A stretch of 38,306 nt of DNA, from positions 1 to 38,306 of the forward strand of contig JAKOZI010000129.1 in NCBI GenBank assembly GCA_029780075.1, in the 5' to 3' direction. Position 1 is the first letter of the stretch. Every line of letters starts with the position of its first letter. Source of the DNA: Pseudomonadota bacterium. Lineage in GTDB: Bacteria > Pseudomonadota > Gammaproteobacteria > Burkholderiales > Rhodocyclaceae. A model generated the notes under the pieces. The model ran no database searches and was not told the origin of the DNA. It saw nothing but the letters and a program-made list of their open reading frames with translations. The position numbers and the translations under genes are program-made. Of this stretch, positions 1 to 9,014 are shown piece by piece.

Positions 1-60
1 ACTGCTCGCACGCGCCAACAAACTCGTCAAAATACGTGTCGCTTGGGTATGCTTCCATAT

Positions 61-128
61 GAAGGGGTCTCCTGTGGCGGTACGTAATCGCCTCGTAACC
101 GGTTACATACCACCCGAGAGACCTCTTC
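61..128. repeat. Imperfect long inverted repeat upstream of psd
   Basis: Bases 61-87 and 103-128 form an imperfect palindrome: two paired blocks of about a dozen base pairs each around a 15-nt loop. The mismatches are largely transitions that become G-U pairs on the minus strand, so a minus-strand RNA would fold better than a plus-strand one. No T-run follows either arm, so it is not a clear intrinsic terminator. The rest of 1-272 holds no gene I can support; a TATAAA hexamer at 237-242 could be the -10 of psd. Function unknown. Confidence 0.5.
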
Positions 129-272
129 ACCAGGCCCTTTATGCCCCCACGCTTTGATCTGCCTACGATCTTTCGTGGCCAAAAAGATCCACACCCGAAC
201 GGTTTACGGTGGTCATGCGGACCACAGGCCGAAGCCGTATAATCCTGCGCTACCACTCCCGCAGGCTCAATC

Positions 273-1127
273 GTGTCCGACCGTCTCGCCGTACTGTGCC
301 AATACCTTATTCCCAAACAAGCACTTACCACACTTGCCGGCAAATTCGCCGAGAGTGAGGCCGGCAGCCTCAGCACCAGCGTCATCCGCTGGTTCGTCAA
401 GCGCTACGGTGTTGACCTGAGTGAAGCCGTCGATGACGATCCGGTCAGCTACCGCAGCTTCAACGAATTCTTCACCCGCCCGCTGCGTGCCGGTGCGCGA
501 CCGCTGGCCAACGCCGACTTCCTGTGCCCGGTAGACGGCGCGGTCAGCCAGTTCGGCCGCATCGACCGCGACCAGATTTTTCAGGCCAAAGGCCACCACT
601 ACTCGACCACCGCTCTGGTCGGAGGCGACAGCGCGTTGGCGGCGCGTTTCGAAGATGGCGCTTTTGCCACGCTGTACCTCAGTCCGCGCGACTATCACCG
701 CATCCACATGCCGGTCGCAGGCCGCCTGCTGCGCATGATGCATGTTCCCGGCACGCTGTTCTCGGTGAATCCGACCACCGCACGTGGAGTCCCCGGTTTG
801 TTCGCGCGCAATGAACGCGTCGTTTGCGTCTTCGAAGCCGAATTCGGCTGTTTCATCCTGATCCTGGTCGGCGCCACCATTGTCGGCAGCATGGCCACCG
901 TCTGGCACGGCACCGTCAATCCGTCACGCAGCAAGGAGATTCGCCAGTGGTACTACGCCGATCAGCAGATCCGGCTCCACAAGGGCCAGGAAATGGGTCG
1001 CTTCCTGCTCGGTTCGACGGTGGTCATGCTATTTCCGAAAAATGTGCTGCGCTTCAACACGGACTGGGTGCCTGAGCGCCCGATCCGCATGGGCGAAGCG
1101 ATGGGCGACCAGGCCGCACCGTGCTGA
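273..1127 (+). CDS. psd: Phosphatidylserine decarboxylase proenzyme
   Basis: Decarboxylates phosphatidylserine to phosphatidylethanolamine at the inner membrane, the last step of PE synthesis. The 284-residue product has the bacterial Psd-I layout. It carries Asp88 in a PVDG motif, the YHRIHMP segment with His142 and His145, and the LGST self-cleavage motif at 246-249, where Ser248 would become the pyruvoyl group of the alpha chain. By comparison with E. coli these match the Asp-His-Ser processing triad. The start is a GTG at 273, chosen because the family's usual beginning (MSDRLAVL) follows directly; the Shine-Dalgarno sequence is weak. The next gene uses PE as substrate. Family identity is secure; the start codon less so. 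Confidence 0.95.
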   Translation: MSDRLAVLCQYLIPKQALTTLAGKFAESEAGSLSTSVIRWFVKRYGVDLSEAVDDDPVSYRSFNEFFTRPLRAGARPLANADFLCPVDGAVSQFGRIDRDQIFQAKGHHYSTTALVGGDSALAARFEDGAFATLYLSPRDYHRIHMPVAGRLLRMMHVPGTLFSVNPTTARGVPGLFARNERVVCVFEAEFGCFILILVGATIVGSMATVWHGTVNPSRSKEIRQWYYADQQIRLHKGQEMGRFLLGSTVVMLFPKNVLRFNTDWVPERPIRMGEAMGDQAAPC

Positions 1128-1178
1128 GCGTCAGCCCTGCCGATCAGCAGGCCCCCGTTCGGCGATAGGAGAAAAGAC

Positions 1179-2903
1179 ATGCTCTCTGCCAGACCAGCGA
1201 CCGTCTCCTCGCACGCCATAGACTGGCCCGGTCTGGGCTGGATGTATCTGTTCTTCTGGTACTTCTCGGGAATCACCCAGCTATTGCTGCAGTTTACCGG
1301 CTTCGTCAATTTCTTTCCCTTCGGTCAGGCAGCCTTCATGAGCCTGCTCTGGTTGGTACCACCGCTGTTGTTCCCGCGCAGAACCCGGGCCATCGCCGCA
1401 GTTATCGGCGTGGTACTGTGGTTTTTCTCCCTGTTCAGCCTCGGTTTCTTCTGCATCTACAAGCAGGAGTTCTCGCAAAGCGTCATTTTTATCATCTTCG
1501 AATCCAACTCGACCGAAGCCAGTGAGTATGTGGCGCAGTACTTCATGTGGTGGATGCTTCCCGCCCTGATGGCCTATAGTGCCGGCGCTGCCTGGTTGTG
1601 GACTCGCATCCGCCCGGTCTGGCTGGCGCGCCGACAGGCGGCGGCAATGAGCGCCGTGATTCTTGCCTTCCTGTTTGTTCTCCCGCTGTTCAAGCCGCTG
1701 GTCATCAAGGGAAGCAGTCTCGAAAAAGCCAGGGAAGAGCTGGAAGAAAACATGGAACCGGCGGTTCCCTGGCAAATGCTGATCGGCTATTCCCAATACC
1801 GGGAACAGTTGCGCAACATGCAAAGCCTCCTCGAAGGCAACGCCAGGATCCCGCCGCTGGCCAATCTGCAGGATTCGACTGCCGGACAACCGGCGACGCT
1901 GGTACTGGTCCTCGGAGAATCGACCAACCGACAGCACATGAGCCTTTATGGGTATCCGCGCCCGACCACACCATTACTGGACGGCATGCGCGATCAACTG
2001 CTGGTCTTCGACCAGGTGTATTCACCGCGCCCCTTCACCATCGAAGTCCTGCAGCAGGTGTTGACCTTCGCCGACCAGGAAAACCCGGATCTGTACCTGA
2101 CCCGACCATCGCTGATGAACCTCATGAAACAGGCGGGCTACCAGTCCTACTGGATCACCAATCAGCAGACCATGACCAAGCGCAACACCATGCTGACGAC
2201 TTTTTCCAGGCAGACGGACAAGCAGTACTACCTGAATTTCAGTCGTGCGCAGAACTCTCGCCAGTATGACGAAGTCGTTCTTGAACCCTTCCAGGAGATC
2301 CTGCGCGATCCGGAACCGCGCAAGTTCATCGTCGTACATCTGCTCGGCACACATGCAAAATACGAGTACCGATACCCGCCGTCCTATGCACGCTTCAGCG
2401 GCCGGGAAGGTCTTCCCGAAGCGCTGACCAGCAAGCAGGTGGCGGTTTCCAATGATTACGACAACGCCGTGCTGTACAACGATTTTGTTGTCTCCAGCCT
2501 GATCCGGATGCTCGCTAAGGAGCGGTTGAATGCCTTGCTGGTGTATTTTTCGGATCATGGCGAGGATGTCTACGATTCGCCCGGACACCAGGTCCTGGGG
2601 CGCAGCGAAGGCAATCCGACCATCCCGATGTACGCCATCCCGTTCATCGTCTGGAACTCCGAGCAGTGGCGCGCGGCGCACCCGCACGCTTATCCTCGCG
2701 AGGTTCTCGATCGACGCTACAGCACTTCACACTTCATCCATACCTGGTCCGATCTCGTCGGCTTGCGCTTCGATGACTTCGACGCCAGCAAGAGCCTGAT
2801 CAGCAGGGATTTCAAGGAACGCGCCCTGTTGGTGGGCAGTCCCGCCCAGCCCAGATTGCTGATCGACCTGCGCTCAATGATGCCCGGACCGGCAACCCGA
2901 TAG
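1179..2903 (+). CDS. Phosphoethanolamine transferase, CptA/EptA-like
   Basis: Predicted inner-membrane enzyme that moves phosphoethanolamine from PE to a lipopolysaccharide sugar or lipid A in the periplasm. The first 180 or so residues contain about five hydrophobic helices. A sulfatase-fold domain follows, with the nucleophile motif GEST (Thr249 as the likely phosphoryl acceptor), the adjoining MSLYGYPRPTTP segment typical of the CptA branch, and a metal-binding FSDHGED motif near residue 460. Length (574) fits the family. An AGGAG sequence sits 7 nt before the ATG, 51 bp after psd, so the two probably share a transcript. Whether the acceptor is core heptose or lipid A cannot be told from sequence. 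Confidence 0.88.
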   Translation: MLSARPATVSSHAIDWPGLGWMYLFFWYFSGITQLLLQFTGFVNFFPFGQAAFMSLLWLVPPLLFPRRTRAIAAVIGVVLWFFSLFSLGFFCIYKQEFSQSVIFIIFESNSTEASEYVAQYFMWWMLPALMAYSAGAAWLWTRIRPVWLARRQAAAMSAVILAFLFVLPLFKPLVIKGSSLEKAREELEENMEPAVPWQMLIGYSQYREQLRNMQSLLEGNARIPPLANLQDSTAGQPATLVLVLGESTNRQHMSLYGYPRPTTPLLDGMRDQLLVFDQVYSPRPFTIEVLQQVLTFADQENPDLYLTRPSLMNLMKQAGYQSYWITNQQTMTKRNTMLTTFSRQTDKQYYLNFSRAQNSRQYDEVVLEPFQEILRDPEPRKFIVVHLLGTHAKYEYRYPPSYARFSGREGLPEALTSKQVAVSNDYDNAVLYNDFVVSSLIRMLAKERLNALLVYFSDHGEDVYDSPGHQVLGRSEGNPTIPMYAIPFIVWNSEQWRAAHPHAYPREVLDRRYSTSHFIHTWSDLVGLRFDDFDASKSLISRDFKERALLVGSPAQPRLLIDLRSMMPGPATR

Positions 2904-2980
2904 CGGCAGGTCGACCGGATCACAAGCCCTTCCCTCCCGGCCTGCGCAGCGACTGCCAGTGGTCGCGACAGGGTGCCATT

Positions 2981-3838
2981 TCACTGCGCAGACGCCAGTT
3001 CGGCGGTGGCGCTCATCGCCGTCGTGCCGTCCGGTCCCTGCGCCGCCAGCGACAACTCGTCGCCGTTGGCGGCGCACACGAGGCGAAACGGTGCCAGGTC
3101 GAAAAGCGGTGCCAGGCCACGGAAACTGAACCCCTGGACCGGCCGTCCGAACTGCTGACGAACCAGTTCCATCAACAGCACCGCAGTCAATGGGCCATGC
3201 ACCACCAGGCCCGGATAGCCCTCTTCATTGATCGCATAGGGCCGATCGTAATGAATCCGGTGCGCATTGAAGGTCAGGGCCGAGAAGCGGAACAGCAGCC
3301 TGGCGTCCGGGGTCACGATGCGCGTGCTGGCACCTGCCGGCAACAGCGGCCAATCGAGCACGCGTGGGCAAGGTACGGCCGGTCCGGGTTCCCGGTAAAC
3401 GATGTCCTGCTCCTCTTCGATACACAGCCGACCGTTCTGGTAAAAGCGGCAGAGCACCGAGACAAAGGCAAGCGCACCGGAACGTCCCGACTTCAACCGG
3501 ACATCGCGAATGACCGCCTCGCGGCGCGCCGCTTCGCCGATCAGCAACGGCGCATGGAAGCGCATGCGCGCGCCGGCAAACATCCGCCTCGGATAGGGAA
3601 TCGGCGGCATGAAGCCGCCGCGCTGCGGATGGCCGTCGTCACCCAGCAAGGCCTGCGGGGCTCTGGGGAGAAAATAGAACCAGTGCCACAAGGGCGGCAG
3701 GGCACTGCCGTTCCCGAAGCGCGTCCTTGTGTCGTCGAGCGTGGCCGCCGCCGCAAGGGCGGGAGCCACGCTCATGTCATCGTCCGTGATTTCCTGGCGG
3801 CCAATCCAGGTGGCGTAGTCTGCGGTGGCGTCGGTCAT
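2981..3838 (-). CDS. meh: Mesaconyl-C4-CoA hydratase (MaoC-like)
   Basis: Predicted to hydrate mesaconyl-C4-CoA to (S)-citramalyl-CoA in the 3-hydroxypropionate bicycle. The 285-residue product is a double hot-dog protein: an N-terminal FAS1-type dehydratase half, and a C-terminal half with the hydratase-2-like segment NAHRIHYDRPYA around residues 205-216. I chose the ATG at 3838 over an in-frame upstream start at 3889 because it gives the family length and leaves a GAAAGAA ribosome site 7 nt upstream. It is divergent from the CoA-transferase operon and its 3' end faces the phosphoethanolamine transferase. The specific name depends heavily on the neighbours; alone it would only be a MaoC family acyl-CoA hydratase. 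Confidence 0.82.
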   Translation of the reverse strand: MTDATADYATWIGRQEITDDDMSVAPALAAAATLDDTRTRFGNGSALPPLWHWFYFLPRAPQALLGDDGHPQRGGFMPPIPYPRRMFAGARMRFHAPLLIGEAARREAVIRDVRLKSGRSGALAFVSVLCRFYQNGRLCIEEEQDIVYREPGPAVPCPRVLDWPLLPAGASTRIVTPDARLLFRFSALTFNAHRIHYDRPYAINEEGYPGLVVHGPLTAVLLMELVRQQFGRPVQGFSFRGLAPLFDLAPFRLVCAANGDELSLAAQGPDGTTAMSATAELASAQ

Positions 3839-4033
3839 GAAAGGGTTCTTTCTGGAGGCTTTTCGGAATCGGTGCGGCAAGTACAGCATAGCAGGCCGGC
3901 AAACTCAAGCCTCAGATCTTTGCGCCGGGATGCCTGTTTTCACCCTATACTGCGCGGATTGCATCGCTACCGGGCCGGCCAGGAAATCAGCCTGGGGCGC
4001 ATTTTCCCGGAGATGCTGTCGAAAGGTGCGGTC
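3839..4033. promoter_or_regulatory. Divergent promoter region between meh and smtA
   Basis: This 195-bp spacer must carry the promoters for meh (leftward) and the CoA-transferase operon (rightward). A TATACT hexamer at 3946-3951 could be the -10 for the rightward operon, but no good -35 lies 16-18 bp upstream, which would fit an activator-dependent promoter. No clear operator palindrome was seen. Confidence 0.3.
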
Positions 4034-5377
4034 ATGAAAGAGGGAGCAACTTCGGCGACATCCGCCTCGTTGCGGTCTGGCGTCGAGGAGAAAGAGGACG
4101 AGACGCCGAAGGTTGATCGTACCTCGATCAACGATGAACGGCAGAACGACCCGGATCAGGAGCGCTCTGCCGAGAACGACAAGCTGCCGATGAGCGGCCT
4201 GCGGGTGATCGACGTCGGCACCTTCCTGGCTGGTCCCTACGCGGCGTCGATCCTCGGCGAGTTCGGTGCCGAGATTCTCAAGGTCGAGCATCCAATCGCC
4301 GGCGATCCCATGCGCCGCTTCGGCACTGCGTCGAAGCGCCACGATGCGACACTGGCCTGGCTCAGCGAAGGCCGCAACAGGAAATCGGTCACCCTCGACC
4401 TGCGCCAGCAGGAGGGTGTCACCCTGTTCCTGAAACTGGTCGCCAAATCTGACGTCCTGATCGAGAACTTCCGCCCGGGCACGATGGAAGAATGGGGACT
4501 CGGCTGGGACGAGTTGAGCAAGGCCAACCCCGGTCTGGTCATGCTCCGGGTCTCGGGCTACGGACAGACCGGGCCGTATCGCAGACGCTCGGGGTTCTCG
4601 CACATCGCACACGGTTTTGCCGGTCTGTCGTACCTCGCAGGTTTCCCCGGCGAAACCCCGGTGGTTCCGGGCACGGCGCCGATGGGTGACTATCTGTCCA
4701 GCCTTTACGGCGCCATTGGCATCCTGCTGGCGCTGCGCCACCGCGAAGCGACCGGCGAGGGGCAAATCATCGACATCGGGATCTACGAGGCGGTATTCCG
4801 CCAGATGGACGAGATCGCCGCGGCCTACGGCCTGTTCGGCAAGGTCCGTGAGCGCGAAGGCGCGGGCAGTTTCGTCGCCGTCCCGCATGGGCACTTCCGC
4901 TGCATCGACGACAAGTGGGTAGCCATCGCGTGTACTACGGACAAGATGTTCGAACGCTTCGCCGCGGTGATGGGCAAACCCGAACTCGCCGCCGCCGATC
5001 GCTACGGCGATCAGCGCAAGCGCCTGGCGGCGCGCGACGAGGTCAATCGCATCGTCGTTGAATGGGTCGGCTCGATGACGCGCAAGGAAGTCATGCAGCG
5101 CTGCATCGACGGCGAAGTACCGGCCGGCAAGCTCAACAGCATCGCCGACATTTTCGAGGATGAACACTTCCAGGCCCGTGGCAACCTGGCCCGGCTCAGG
5201 GAAGAAGGCCTCGGCGAAGTGGTCGTTCCTGGGGTCGTGCCCACCTTGTCCGAAACACCCGGCAGGATTTCCAACCTCGGCCCGCCGCTCGGCAACGCGA
5301 CCTATGAGGTGCTGCGCGAACTGCTGGGGATTTCCGCACAGGAAATCAAGCGGCTGCGGCAACACAAGATCATCTGA
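4034..5377 (+). CDS. smtA: Class III CoA-transferase, succinyl-CoA:malate CoA-transferase SmtA-like
   Basis: Predicted to transfer CoA from succinyl-CoA to L-malate (with SmtB), giving malyl-CoA for the lyase. The CaiB/BaiF fold is clear: [16 protein letters not shown] near residue 57, a [16 protein letters not shown] segment, [13 protein letters not shown], and [15 protein letters not shown]. The ATG at 4034 has AAGG 7 nt upstream and yields 447 residues, including about 50 charged, low-complexity residues before the fold that SmtB lacks; an ATG at 4190 would remove them. It is the first gene of a tight operon (22 bp to the next). Related class III enzymes use other acids, so the substrate is inferred from context and from resemblance to the Chloroflexus pair. 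Confidence 0.8.
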   Translation: MKEGATSATSASLRSGVEEKEDETPKVDRTSINDERQNDPDQERSAENDKLPMSGLRVIDVGTFLAGPYAASILGEFGAEILKVEHPIAGDPMRRFGTASKRHDATLAWLSEGRNRKSVTLDLRQQEGVTLFLKLVAKSDVLIENFRPGTMEEWGLGWDELSKANPGLVMLRVSGYGQTGPYRRRSGFSHIAHGFAGLSYLAGFPGETPVVPGTAPMGDYLSSLYGAIGILLALRHREATGEGQIIDIGIYEAVFRQMDEIAAAYGLFGKVREREGAGSFVAVPHGHFRCIDDKWVAIACTTDKMFERFAAVMGKPELAAADRYGDQRKRLAARDEVNRIVVEWVGSMTRKEVMQRCIDGEVPAGKLNSIADIFEDEHFQARGNLARLREEGLGEVVVPGVVPTLSETPGRISNLGPPLGNATYEVLRELLGISAQEIKRLRQHKII

Positions 5378-5399
5378 ACCGACCATCGCGAGAACCCTC

Positions 5400-6626
5400 A
5401 TGAGTACCCAACCGACCGCGAGCAGGCTGCCGCTCGAAGGCATTCGCGTCATCGACGCCGCGACGGTCATCGCCGCCCCCTACAGCGCGACCATTCTGAG
5501 CGAGTTCGGCGCCGAAGTCCTGAAGGTCGAAAACCCGATCGGCGGCGACCCCATGCGGCACTTCGGAACGCCGACCCAGCGCAAGGACACGCTGGCCTGG
5601 CTCAGCGAAGCCCGTAACAAGAAATCGGTGACGCTCGACCTGCACCTGCCCGAAGGCGTCGAACTGTTCAAGAAACTGGTCGAGAAATCGGACGTGCTGT
5701 GCGAAAACTTCCGGCCCGGCACCCTAGAAAAATGGGGCCTCGGGTGGAAGGTGCTGCATGCGATCAACCCACGGCTGATCATGCTGCGCGTCACCGGCTA
5801 TGGGCAGACCGGCCCGTACCGGGATCGGCCCGGTTTTGCCCGCGTCGCGCACGCGGTCGGCGGTATCGCCTTTCTCGCCGGCATGCCACGCGGAACACCG
5901 GTGACGCCGGGGTCGACCACCCTCGGTGATTACCTTACCGGTCTTTACGGCTGCATCGGCATCCTGATGGCCTTGCGCCACCGCGACCGCACCGGCCAGG
6001 GGCAGTATATCGACGCCGCGCTGTACGAGTCGGTCTTTCGCTGTACGGATGAACTGGCGCCGGCGTACGGGATGTTCGGCCGGGTGCGCGAGCGGCACGG
6101 GCCGACGCACAACGACTTCGCCTGCCCGCACGGGCATTTCCCGACCAAGGACGACGGCAAGTGGGTGGCCATTTCCTGCGTCACCGACAAGCTCTTCGAG
6201 CGCCTGGCAATCGCCATGGGACGCCCCGAACTGGCGGCGCCGCACGTCTATGGCGACCAGAAGACACGCTTGGAGAGCCGTCATGACGTCAACGAAATCG
6301 TCCGCGACTGGTGCGGGTCGCTGCACCGCGAGGAACTCCTCAATCGTTGCTTCGCCGCCGGCGCGCCGGCGGGTCCGCTGAACAGCATCGCCGACATTTT
6401 CGGCGACCGGCAGTTTCACGCCCGGCGCAACCTGGTAGCCATCGACGAGGCGGACATTGGCGAGACGGTGATCGTACCGTCGGTACTGCCGCGTCTGTCG
6501 GCGACACCGGGGCGCATCAAGCACCTCGGTCCGCGCCTGGGGCAGCATACCGATGAAGTACTCTCCGGTCTGCTGGGTCTGGAAGCGCACGAGATCGAAG
6601 GGCTGCGCAAGAAGCGCGTCATCTGA
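5400..6626 (+). CDS. smtB: Class III CoA-transferase, succinyl-CoA:malate CoA-transferase SmtB-like
   Basis: Paralogue of the preceding gene and presumed partner in a heteromeric succinyl-CoA:L-malate CoA-transferase. The 408-residue product has [16 protein letters not shown] near the N-terminus, [29 protein letters not shown] and [15 protein letters not shown], collinear with SmtA along its whole length, so the pair probably arose by tandem duplication. The start is ATG 5400, 22 bp after smtA, with only a weak ribosome site, suggesting translational coupling. The position that aligns by eye with the catalytic Asp of formyl-CoA transferase is Glu in both Smt proteins but Asp in the next gene. 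Alternative: a CoA-transferase for another dicarboxylate such as citramalate or itaconate. Confidence 0.8.
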   Translation: MSTQPTASRLPLEGIRVIDAATVIAAPYSATILSEFGAEVLKVENPIGGDPMRHFGTPTQRKDTLAWLSEARNKKSVTLDLHLPEGVELFKKLVEKSDVLCENFRPGTLEKWGLGWKVLHAINPRLIMLRVTGYGQTGPYRDRPGFARVAHAVGGIAFLAGMPRGTPVTPGSTTLGDYLTGLYGCIGILMALRHRDRTGQGQYIDAALYESVFRCTDELAPAYGMFGRVRERHGPTHNDFACPHGHFPTKDDGKWVAISCVTDKLFERLAIAMGRPELAAPHVYGDQKTRLESRHDVNEIVRDWCGSLHREELLNRCFAAGAPAGPLNSIADIFGDRQFHARRNLVAIDEADIGETVIVPSVLPRLSATPGRIKHLGPRLGQHTDEVLSGLLGLEAHEIEGLRKKRVI

Positions 6627-6649
6627 ACGCGGCAGGAGGTATGGAAAGC

Positions 6650-7870
6650 ATGGACGGCATTCTCAAGGGGTTGCGAGTCGTCGAGGGATCGGCTTTCGTC
6701 GCAGCGCCACTGGGCGGGATGACCCTGGCCCAACTCGGAGCGGAGGTCATCCGTTTCGACCCGATCGGCGGCGGCCTCGACTATCGCCGCTGGCCACTGA
6801 CCCGCGACGGCCAGCACAGCCTGTTCTGGGCCGGCCTGAACAAGGGCAAGCGCTCGATCGCCGTCGACTTTCGCAAGCCGCGCGGGCAGGAGTTGCTGAC
6901 GCAGTTGATCTGCGCACCGGGCGAAAACGCCGGCCTGTTCAGCACCAACTTCCCGGCGAAGGGCTGGCTGAGCTATGAAAAGCTGCAAGCTCATCGCCAG
7001 GATCTGATCATGATCAACCTGACAGGTCGCCGCGACGGCGGCTCGGAGGTGGACTACACGGTCAACCCGCAAATCGGCCTGCCCTTCATGACCGGGCCGA
7101 CCCACTCTCCGGACGTGGTGAACCACGTCTTTCCAGCCTGGGACTTCATCAGCGGCCAGATGATTGCCGTTGGCATGCTGGCCGCCGAACGGCATCGGCG
7201 ACTCACCGGCGAAGGACAGCTGGTACGGCTGGCGCTCAAGGACGTGGCGCTGGCGATGCTCGGCAATTTCGGCATGCTCGCCGAGGTGATGGTCAATGAC
7301 ACCGACCGGCCACGCCAGGGCAACTACCTCTACGGCGCGTTTGGCCGCGACTTCGAAACCCTCGACGGCAAGCGCCTGATGGTCGTCGGTCTGACCGACA
7401 TGCAGTGGCAGTGTCTCACCAGGGCCACGGGTCTGCAGGAAGCGATCGCGGCGTTGGGCACACGGCTTGGCCTCGACCTGGGAGACGAAGGTAATCGCTT
7501 CCGAGCCCGTCAGCAGATTGCCGCGCTGCTGGAGCCGTGGTTCCACGCGCGCACGCTCGCCGAAGCGGCAGAGATCCTCAATGCCCACCGGGTCACCTGG
7601 GGCCCCTACCGCAGCGTGCGTGAAGCCCTGGCCTGCGACCCGGACTGCTCGGTCGACAATCCGCTGTTCACCCTGACCGAACAGCCGGGCATCGGGTCCT
7701 GCCTGATGCCGGCCACGCCGCTCGAATTCGGTCGTTCACCGCGCCTGCCGGCAATGCCGGCGCCCGCCCTCGGCGAGCATACCGACCAGATTCTGCTCGA
7801 CATCCTCGGCTTGAGCGCAGCCGAAGTCGGCCGCCTGCACGATCAGGGCGTCGTCGCCGGGCCCGCCTGA
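6650..7870 (+). CDS. mct: Mesaconyl-CoA C1-C4 CoA-transferase
   Basis: Predicted to move CoA within mesaconate from the C1 to the C4 carboxyl, converting mesaconyl-C1-CoA to mesaconyl-C4-CoA. It is a class III CoA-transferase of 406 residues, clearly divergent from the two upstream paralogues: [17 protein letters not shown] at the N-terminus, [32 protein letters not shown], and [15 protein letters not shown] with an Asp at the presumed catalytic position. I recall near-identical segments in the Chloroflexus enzyme. Two in-frame starts exist: ATG 6641 is only 1 nt from the AGGAGG sequence, while ATG 6650 has a 10-nt spacer and matches the recalled family N-terminus, so 6650 is used. Confidence 0.88.
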   Translation: MDGILKGLRVVEGSAFVAAPLGGMTLAQLGAEVIRFDPIGGGLDYRRWPLTRDGQHSLFWAGLNKGKRSIAVDFRKPRGQELLTQLICAPGENAGLFSTNFPAKGWLSYEKLQAHRQDLIMINLTGRRDGGSEVDYTVNPQIGLPFMTGPTHSPDVVNHVFPAWDFISGQMIAVGMLAAERHRRLTGEGQLVRLALKDVALAMLGNFGMLAEVMVNDTDRPRQGNYLYGAFGRDFETLDGKRLMVVGLTDMQWQCLTRATGLQEAIAALGTRLGLDLGDEGNRFRARQQIAALLEPWFHARTLAEAAEILNAHRVTWGPYRSVREALACDPDCSVDNPLFTLTEQPGIGSCLMPATPLEFGRSPRLPAMPAPALGEHTDQILLDILGLSAAEVGRLHDQGVVAGPA

Positions 7871-7882
7871 ATATCAAAGCCG

Positions 7883-7906
7883 CCGCAGAGAGCAAGCACT
7901 CTGCGG
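7883..7906 (+). promoter_or_regulatory. Hairpin between mct and mcl
   Basis: CCGCAGAG (7883-7890) and CTCTGCGG (7899-7906) form a perfect 8-bp stem with an 8-nt loop in the 67-bp gap between mct and mcl. No T-run follows, so it is probably an mRNA processing or stability element rather than a terminator. Confidence 0.5.
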
Positions 7907-7937
7907 TGTATCCACCCACCTCTGCAGGGAACAAACC

Positions 7938-8981
7938 ATGAAGCTACCCGTTCATTTCTACAAGCCACTCGCCATCGGTGCGCCTCAACCCCTGCGTGAA
8001 CTGCCGGTGCGGCCGGAACGAATGATCCACTTCTTTCCGCCACACATCGACAAGATCCGCTCCAAGGCGCCAGAAACCGCCAGGCAATGCGATGTGATGT
8101 GCGGCAACCTCGAGGATGCCATCCCGATCGAGGCCAAGGATGCGGCGCGCGCCGGTTTCATCGACCTGCTGGCCAGCCATGACTTCGGCGACACCGGCAT
8201 GTGGGTGCGAATCAACGCCCTGAACAGTCCCTGGGTACTCGACGACCTCAACGAGATCATCAGGCACGTCGGCAACAAGCTTGATGTGATCATGATTCCC
8301 AAGGTCGAAGGGCCCTGGGACATTCATTTCGTCGATCAGTATGTCGCCCTGCTCGAAGCGAAATACGCGATCAGGAAGCCGATTCTGCTGCATGCACTGC
8401 TCGAAACGGCGCAGGGAGTGACCAACGTCGAGGCGATCTGCGGCGCCAGCCCGCGCATGCATGGTCTGAGCCTGGGCCCGGCCGATCTGGCCGCGTCGCG
8501 GGGCATGAAGACGACCCGTGTCGGTGGTGGCCATCCGGGTTATGGCGTTCTCGCGGACCCCGAGGACGGCCAGGATCAACGCGCGTTCTTTCAGCAGGAC
8601 CTCTGGCATTACACCGTCGCGCGCATGGTCGATGCCGCGGTGACGCATGGCCTGCGCTCGTTTTATGGCCCGTTTGGCGACCTCAAGGACGAAGCGGCGT
8701 GCGAGGCGCAGTTCCGCAACGCCTTCCTGATGGGCTGCTCCGGCGCCTGGTCGCTGGCCCCGAACCAGATCGCCATTGCCAAGCGTGTTTTCAGCCCCGA
8801 CATCAAGGAAGTGCTGTTTGCCAAGCGTATCCTGGAAGCGATGCCCGATGGCAGCGGCGTGGCGACGATCGACGGCAAGATGCAGGACGATGCGACCTGG
8901 AAGCAGGCCCGCGTCATCGTCGATCTGGCCCGCCTGGTTGCCAGACGCGACCCGGAGCTGGCCGCAGCCTATGGCCTCTAG
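7938..8981 (+). CDS. mcl: Malyl-CoA/beta-methylmalyl-CoA/(S)-citramalyl-CoA lyase
   Basis: HpcH/HpaI-CitE superfamily lyase, 347 residues. In the 3-hydroxypropionate bicycle this enzyme splits malyl-CoA to acetyl-CoA plus glyoxylate, joins glyoxylate with propionyl-CoA to beta-methylmalyl-CoA, and splits citramalyl-CoA to pyruvate plus acetyl-CoA. Visible landmarks are [17 protein letters not shown] (residues 55-71), [18 protein letters not shown] with Glu156 and [20 protein letters not shown] with Asp183; these two acids match the usual Mg2+ ligands. Resemblance to the Chloroflexus enzyme, as I remember it, is very strong from N-terminus ([11 protein letters not shown]) to the C-terminal AYGL. 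An AGGGA ribosome site precedes ATG 7938. It is the catalytic hub of the cluster. Confidence 0.93.
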   Translation: MKLPVHFYKPLAIGAPQPLRELPVRPERMIHFFPPHIDKIRSKAPETARQCDVMCGNLEDAIPIEAKDAARAGFIDLLASHDFGDTGMWVRINALNSPWVLDDLNEIIRHVGNKLDVIMIPKVEGPWDIHFVDQYVALLEAKYAIRKPILLHALLETAQGVTNVEAICGASPRMHGLSLGPADLAASRGMKTTRVGGGHPGYGVLADPEDGQDQRAFFQQDLWHYTVARMVDAAVTHGLRSFYGPFGDLKDEAACEAQFRNAFLMGCSGAWSLAPNQIAIAKRVFSPDIKEVLFAKRILEAMPDGSGVATIDGKMQDDATWKQARVIVDLARLVARRDPELAAAYGL

Positions 8982-9014
8982 ACCCTTTACTCAAGACCAC
9001 ACGGAGAAACGCCA

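Noticed and set aside
3197-4033. Long 5' extension of the SmtA frame
   Set aside because: It is antisense to meh; translation more likely begins at ATG 4034, with a ribosome site and sensible length.
3905-5470. 521-codon open frame on the minus strand
   Set aside because: It is a shadow of smtA and its 5' region; the plus-strand product has clear CoA-transferase motifs and the minus-strand one resembles nothing.
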